This document shows, piece after piece, positions 60,181 through 64,000 of a stretch of 64,000 nt of DNA. This DNA is from CAYMPH01 sp964529415 (GTDB taxonomy: Bacteria > Spirochaetota > UBA4802 > UBA5550): NCBI GenBank assembly GCA_964529415.1, contig CAZGWD010000019.1, forward strand, positions 8,026 to 72,025, read 5' to 3'. How positions within the stretch are numbered: position 1 is the stretch's first letter; each line of letters opens with the position of its first letter. A program made the position numbers and the translations under genes. Below the pieces are notes generated by a model that worked only from the letters and a program-made list of their open reading frames with translations, did not search any database and was not told the DNA's origin.

Positions 60181-61688
60181 AAACCAGATCGCTGCAGCTG
60201 AAAATTGATATAAGAAATTACATCAAGGATCATCAGTTCAATGGCAAAATTGTTCTTCCTGCAGTAGAAGAGATGCAGATTCTCGCATCAGCGCTTCAAG
60301 GCATTATGCCTGATATAAATATGAGTACAATCACCTCTGCCGCATTCAGCAGATTCATTGAAATAACTCCTGACCAGAATACTCTCGAAGCATTAGCAGA
60401 TTTTATTTTTTCTGATACAGAAATTTCTGCAACTCTATCTACAATTAGATTGTCAAAGGACAGTTCTATAAAACGCAAAGTTGAGCATGCTAAACTCATT
60501 TTCAATTTAAAAAATACCGAAACAAAACACATACCTATTGATACAGCCTGCATAATTGAAGGGCCTGTTACAGAAATTCCGCCGGAAAAACTGTATGAAG
60601 AACTTGTTCCATTTCTAAAAAGCTACAGGAACGCAGTAGATAAAATTTATATCTCACAATGCGGAGCTATGGGAACAATTTCAGGAGGAACAGAGAAATT
60701 TTTTCCGGGTCCTCTTGGCTCACCGTTTCCTCTTGATGCTGCTTTTCATATAGCGTGCGTTTGGGGGCAGAGATACAGCGGTTTTACCGGATTCCCGCTT
60801 GGATTCGATAGCAGAACCATATATCATCAGACTGAAAAAAACGGATTATACCATGCAAGAATTATTCCTGCAATCACAGAAAAAAATACAAACTTCTATG
60901 ATATTTACATATACAGCATGGACGGAATTCTAATGGAATCTGTTTCCAATTTAAAAATGTCGGATGTAACAGCCGGAAAATTAAAAGCACCTGAATGGAT
61001 TTCAAATGGTATTTCTGATGAAAAAAGATTAAATGATTTTCTGTCGCATTATGCCGGCTATTCAATAATTGAAGTCGGAAAGGATGCTCAGTTCTCACGG
61101 AAAATTTTTTCTGACATAGAACTTGAGAGATCAAAATCCATGCTGGAGAAAAGATTAAAAAGTTTCACCTCAGCAAGACTTGTTTGTAAAATTCTCACAA
61201 GAAAACTTTTAAATGACTATAATATATCACCTGAAAATATCAATACTGTAGATTCAGAAAATCTACCAATATGCGGAAATATTAATGAAATGAATTGCAC
61301 AGTTTCGCACGATTCACTATTTGCAATTGCAATAGTTTCCAAAGAATTAATCGGTGCTGATGTTGAAGAAATAACAGACAGGGTAAACAAAACAAAATCT
61401 ACATTTATGAATGAAGATGAAATTAAGCTGGTTGAAAAATCCGATAATCAAATCAAGGCATCTCTCAGAATCTGGTCTGTAAAAGAATGCGCAGTCAAAA
61501 CATTCAATTTAAACCTTGCAGATGCCTGGAATGAAGCAGTTATTATTGAAACAGGAAAAAATATCAGCAGATTCAGATTTAAATATAATATATACGAAGC
61601 AGCGCATTTTGAATATATGAATCATTTATTTACTGTGGTCTCGGCTACGCTCGACCAGCGTGATGTCTGCCCACCGGACGGTGTATAG
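60159..61688 (+). CDS. Dehydratase-like domain fused to 4'-phosphopantetheinyl transferase
   Basis: 509 aa. Residues about 10-330 look like tandem hotdog folds of a polyketide-type dehydratase: His25 in 'IKDHQFNGKIVLPAVEEM' sits where the catalytic His-x-x-x-G-x-x-x-x-P motif is in PKS DH domains. Residues about 335-500 are a Sfp/AcpS-type PPTase: 'IGADVEEITDR' (near 398, Mg-binding) and 'RIWSVKECAVKTF' (near 438). It would activate the two cluster ACPs. The last ~17 codons ('SATLDQRDVCPPDGV') come from a repeat element; the original stop was probably just after 'NHLFTV'. Confidence 0.78.
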   Translation: MENISPVKTRSLQLKIDIRNYIKDHQFNGKIVLPAVEEMQILASALQGIMPDINMSTITSAAFSRFIEITPDQNTLEALADFIFSDTEISATLSTIRLSKDSSIKRKVEHAKLIFNLKNTETKHIPIDTACIIEGPVTEIPPEKLYEELVPFLKSYRNAVDKIYISQCGAMGTISGGTEKFFPGPLGSPFPLDAAFHIACVWGQRYSGFTGFPLGFDSRTIYHQTEKNGLYHARIIPAITEKNTNFYDIYIYSMDGILMESVSNLKMSDVTAGKLKAPEWISNGISDEKRLNDFLSHYAGYSIIEVGKDAQFSRKIFSDIELERSKSMLEKRLKSFTSARLVCKILTRKLLNDYNISPENINTVDSENLPICGNINEMNCTVSHDSLFAIAIVSKELIGADVEEITDRVNKTKSTFMNEDEIKLVEKSDNQIKASLRIWSVKECAVKTFNLNLADAWNEAVIIETGKNISRFRFKYNIYEAAHFEYMNHLFTVVSATLDQRDVCPPDGV

Positions 61689-61729
61689 ATGCTCATACAG
61701 AGTAATATTCGTTCATCGAGCGGAGCCGA
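61641..61729. repeat. Inverted-repeat element that overlaps the 3' end of the PPTase fusion gene
   Basis: TCGGCTACGCTCGA (61641-61654) and TCGAGCGGAGCCGA (61716-61729) pair at 13 of 14 positions. Between them is a small hairpin CACCG-GA-CGGTG (61672-61683). The G/C-rich composition contrasts with the flanks. The insertion supplies the present stop codon TAG of the upstream gene. Confidence 0.6.
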
Positions 61730-61758
61730 TTTGAACACAAAACCATAAGGCGGAATCA

Positions 61759-62337
61759 ATGGATTTAAAAATATATGCAATATTTATTATCGGAGCTTAT
61801 CTGGCAGGCTCTATAAATTTCTCAATCCTGACTTTTAAAATACTTAAATTGGGTGATCCCAGAGATAAATTCAGCGGAAATGCCGGAGTAACAAACGTAT
61901 ACAGGCAGGCAGGCATGCTTTGGGCATCAATTGTTTTTCTTCTGGATATGGGAAGATCCTGCGCTGTTGCATTTGCGTGCATAACTTTTCTTCCTGCAGG
62001 GTATATTTCCTGGGTTGGGCTTGCGCTTCTACTTGGAAACAGATTTCCCGTATTTCATGGATTCCGCGGAGGCAAAGGAGTTGCGAATTTTCTGGGTTTT
62101 TCCACAGTAGTCAATCCATATGCAGCTGCAGCTGCAGCTCAATTGTGGGTTATATTATATTTTGTAGTGAGAATTCCATTTTTAGCTTCATTTTTCATGA
62201 TAGCTGTTCTTACCTTAGGAATGCTTGGCGCCACAGGATTTAACAGATTTGAAATGGCCGGAGCTGCATCAATTTTTATTTTTATAATAATAAATCACAG
62301 TAAAAATATTAAAGAATTTCTGAATAAGAAAAAATAA
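61759..62337 (+). CDS. plsY: PlsY-family glycerol-3-phosphate acyltransferase
   Basis: 192 aa polytopic membrane protein, standard PlsY size. Motif 1 is 'FSGNAGVTNVYRQAGM' (38-53; canonical SGNxGATNVxRxxG, here with Val in place of Ala) and motif 2 'FHGFRGGKGVANFLGF' (about 94-109) with the invariant GGKG. It transfers acyl chains from acyl-phosphate to glycerol-3-phosphate. At the end of the lipid cluster it may attach the cluster's own product, or be the housekeeping copy. GGCGGAATC precedes the ATG. Confidence 0.85.
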   Translation: MDLKIYAIFIIGAYLAGSINFSILTFKILKLGDPRDKFSGNAGVTNVYRQAGMLWASIVFLLDMGRSCAVAFACITFLPAGYISWVGLALLLGNRFPVFHGFRGGKGVANFLGFSTVVNPYAAAAAAQLWVILYFVVRIPFLASFFMIAVLTLGMLGATGFNRFEMAGAASIFIFIIINHSKNIKEFLNKKK

Positions 62338-62354
62338 GCTGACTTAACTTAATT

Positions 62355-63251
62355 TCACGATTCAGCGTGCATGAAAAAATAGTTTTTTTTGCTCATTTTA
62401 CAATTCTCTCTAAAATTTGACATTATTTTCTTGGGATAGTTTCCCATGAAATGGAAAATGCAGTCATTATCCGATTTTGGAATATATACAGTTGATTTCT
62501 TATCAGTAAATTCAAGCTCAAAAGAATCCATTCCCCTGTGCGCAACAAAATGCGTCATGCAGTTCGGACATGCAACTTCCTCGCCTGTTGCAAGCGAATC
62601 CGGAGGCACTACAATTGGTCCGCATTCAGGGCATTGAAGCATTTTTTTGTTTTCGCCGGCATATCCAATAATTGAGTCAAATTCTCCTTTAGAAGACATG
62701 GATATAAATACATCTGTCAGTTTTTTATCGAATTGAGTTTCTGTTGCTTCTGAAATAAGCTCGCACGCTTTTTCCTTAGGCATGCCTTTACGATATGAAC
62801 GGGTGCTGGTCATTGCATCAAAAGCGTCGCTTATGCTTATAATTTTTCCATAGATGCTTTGTTCAGTTGTAGCAGAAGGATAGCCTTTTCCGTCAAGCCT
62901 CTCATGATGCTCGTTAACCGACATCTGAACCAGATCATAAAGAGGATGCTTTTCAATTATTGTATTTCCGATTTTCGGATGATTTTTTATTATTTCATAT
63001 TCATGATCGTCAAGCGGCCCTTTTTTATTCAGGATTGCATCCGGAACTCCAACCTTGCCTATATCATGAATCATTCCACCAAGCGAGGAAAGAAAAATCT
63101 CGTCTTTCGACAAGCCGAGTTTTTTTGTAAGCATTGAAGCGTACTGGCTCACTCTCCAGGTATGGCCTCCGGTATAAACATCGCGCGCTTCAATGACAGA
63201 TGCAAGTGTAAGAAGCGATTCAAGGATATTCTTGTCAATATCGTATTTCAT
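62355..63251 (-). CDS. HD-GYP domain phosphodiesterase with C-terminal zinc ribbon
   Basis: 298 aa. The HD-GYP core is complete: 'YTGGHTWRVSQYA' (26-38), 'MIHDIGKVGVPD' with H62/D63, 'IKNHPKIGN' and 'NEHHERLDGKGYP', so c-di-GMP hydrolysis is likely. No N-terminal sensor is present. The C-terminal ~95 residues carry 'CPECGPIVVPPDSL' and 'CPNCMTHF', a zinc ribbon, which is unusual for HD-GYP proteins. GGAGAAAAC lies before the ATG. It lies tail-to-tail with plsY. Confidence 0.9.
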   Translation of the reverse strand: MKYDIDKNILESLLTLASVIEARDVYTGGHTWRVSQYASMLTKKLGLSKDEIFLSSLGGMIHDIGKVGVPDAILNKKGPLDDHEYEIIKNHPKIGNTIIEKHPLYDLVQMSVNEHHERLDGKGYPSATTEQSIYGKIISISDAFDAMTSTRSYRKGMPKEKACELISEATETQFDKKLTDVFISMSSKGEFDSIIGYAGENKKMLQCPECGPIVVPPDSLATGEEVACPNCMTHFVAHRGMDSFELEFTDKKSTVYIPKSDNDCIFHFMGNYPKKIMSNFRENCKMSKKNYFFMHAES

Positions 63252-63498
63252 AAAGTTTTCTCCAGATTATGCAGAAATTATTTTAACAATGCCAATAGGC
63301 ATACTTATATATATTCATTACTAATTTAATATTTTTTTTATAAACTTGTATTCCGGGTAATTGAAGAAATTCAACTTTTCGGATTAATCAGTAATGTAAA
63401 TATACATAATAAAAACTGTTTTTCAAAGTATTATTTTTTATTGATTTTGGATTTAAATAAAATTTATGAAGATTAAGACATGTTAGAGGTTTACGTTT

Positions 63499-63861
63499 TT
63501 ACAATAGAATTCCATCTAATATTCCGCATACATATTCAAAATTATTCAGAACTTCAATATTCGTAAAACGAATTACTTTTAGTCCATAACCTTCAAGTAC
63601 ACTGGTACGAAAATCATCATATTCTTTTGCCTGAACAGTTGAATGAATTTCACCGTCGATTTCAATAACAATCTTTTGAGATGCACAGTAAAAATCCACG
63701 ATGAAATTATCAATTGGCCGCTGACGCAAAACTCTAACAGGAAGATGTCTCAGATATTCATACCATATTTTGCATTCAGCACGCGTCATGTTTTTTCTGA
63801 GCTCGCGTGATCGCTTGACGTGCTTACGGTTGTAATTTAGAAAATATTGTGATTCTTTCAT
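63499..63861 (-). CDS. DUF559 / very-short-patch-repair-like endonuclease-fold protein
   Basis: 120 aa, the usual DUF559 length. Conserved parts are 'RELRKNMTRAECKIWYEYLR', 'RQRPIDNFIVDFYCASQKIVIEIDGEIH' in pattern (the D...E-x-D restriction-fold core), and 'YGLKVIRFTNIEVLNNFEYV'. These proteins share the Vsr-like restriction endonuclease fold; their cellular role is not established. AAGGAACC precedes the ATG. It stands alone. Confidence 0.88.
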   Translation of the reverse strand: MKESQYFLNYNRKHVKRSRELRKNMTRAECKIWYEYLRHLPVRVLRQRPIDNFIVDFYCASQKIVIEIDGEIHSTVQAKEYDDFRTSVLEGYGLKVIRFTNIEVLNNFEYVCGILDGILL

Positions 63862-63915
63862 AGTTGGTTCCTTTGGGGAAGTTTGACGAAATCCCCCGGA
63901 TCGCGTAGCGATCTT

Positions 63916-63937
63916 CCCCCTTGGTAAGGGGGTTTTT
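63916..63937 (+). terminator. Intrinsic terminator-like hairpin near the right edge
   Basis: CCCCCTT (63916-63922) pairs with AAGGGGG (63926-63932) around a GGT loop, followed by TTTTT. The same C-run/G-run design occurs in the inverted-repeat element at 58223, so it may be part of a related dispersed repeat. Confidence 0.6.
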
Positions 63938-64000
63938 ACTCGAAGTGACCTGCCCCCGAAAAGTGTACCAGTGAAATAGGGAAAAACTCTTGCAAAATAA

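Noticed and set aside
48830..62337. Calling the cluster a ladderane or aryl polyene pathway
   Set aside because: Parts overlap with both, but key genes of aryl polyene clusters are missing and I cannot run the comparison needed to claim ladderanes.

Overview
The window is a 64 kb piece of a low-GC bacterial chromosome. Genes run on both strands in short operons. Many secreted proteins carry lipobox signal peptides, and several secreted proteins end in predicted outer-membrane beta-barrels, so the host is most likely diderm. RNase J, YwbE, UDPGP-type pyrophosphorylase, DUF1566 lipoproteins and HD-GYP/CheB signalling would suit a spirochaete or a relative, but this is an inference and no rRNA is present to settle it. 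The three tRNA genes encode no CCA end, which fits the CCA-adding enzyme gene at 13.9 kb.

Layout. 1-20 kb is mostly housekeeping: the tail of a Kup-like K+ transporter, tRNA-Ser(UGA), tRNA-Ser(GCU), tRNA-Arg(ACG), YwbE, an NrnA-like DHH phosphoesterase, a B12/radical SAM protein, UppP, a YiiX-like hydrolase, an AOR-dut-rnj operon, and an rpiB-LamG-cca-lipoprotein-GDPD operon, then an SDR and a FakA-like protein. 20.4-33.8 kb is a cell-envelope region. An ECF sigma factor and a membrane protein (likely its anti-sigma) face a FecR-domain lipoprotein. They are followed by three paralogous FN3/beta-barrel proteins, two DUF1566 lipoproteins, two tandem beta-propeller lipoproteins, a CsgG-like barrel protein and a CE2-type esterase. 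Three near-identical promoter-like sites lie upstream of the sigma gene, the FecR gene and the 31.65 kb barrel gene, which suggests an autoregulated envelope regulon. 33.8-48.6 kb is mixed: a PlsY-like protein, a START-domain protein, an E2-like acyltransferase, gatC, thpR, pyrK, a degenerate REC-GGDEF protein, argB-cheB, an Rpn nuclease, a UDP-sugar pyrophosphorylase, a radical SAM-queE pair and a histone-like LysM protein.

48.8-62.3 kb is the most unusual part: about 13 co-directional genes that look like a discrete type II fatty-acid/polyketide-like lipid pathway. It has two acyl carrier proteins, a ketosynthase fused to a chain-length-factor-like domain, two further complete ketosynthases, a FabZ-like hotdog protein lacking the usual acidic residue, a thioesterase, a dehydratase-like/phosphopantetheinyl transferase fusion, a B12-type radical SAM enzyme, two tandem radical SAM paralogues with a C-terminal cysteine motif, a deacetylase-methyltransferase fusion and a PlsY-type acyltransferase. 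There is no ketoreductase or enoyl reductase, so those steps would have to be borrowed from primary metabolism or skipped. The product cannot be read from sequence; an unusual acyl chain modified by radical chemistry and perhaps placed on glycerol is the simplest reading.

The last 1.7 kb holds an HD-GYP phosphodiesterase and a DUF559 nuclease. Several palindromic or inverted-repeat elements are scattered between genes, and a truncated VapC-type PIN toxin remnant sits at 31.25-31.39 kb.
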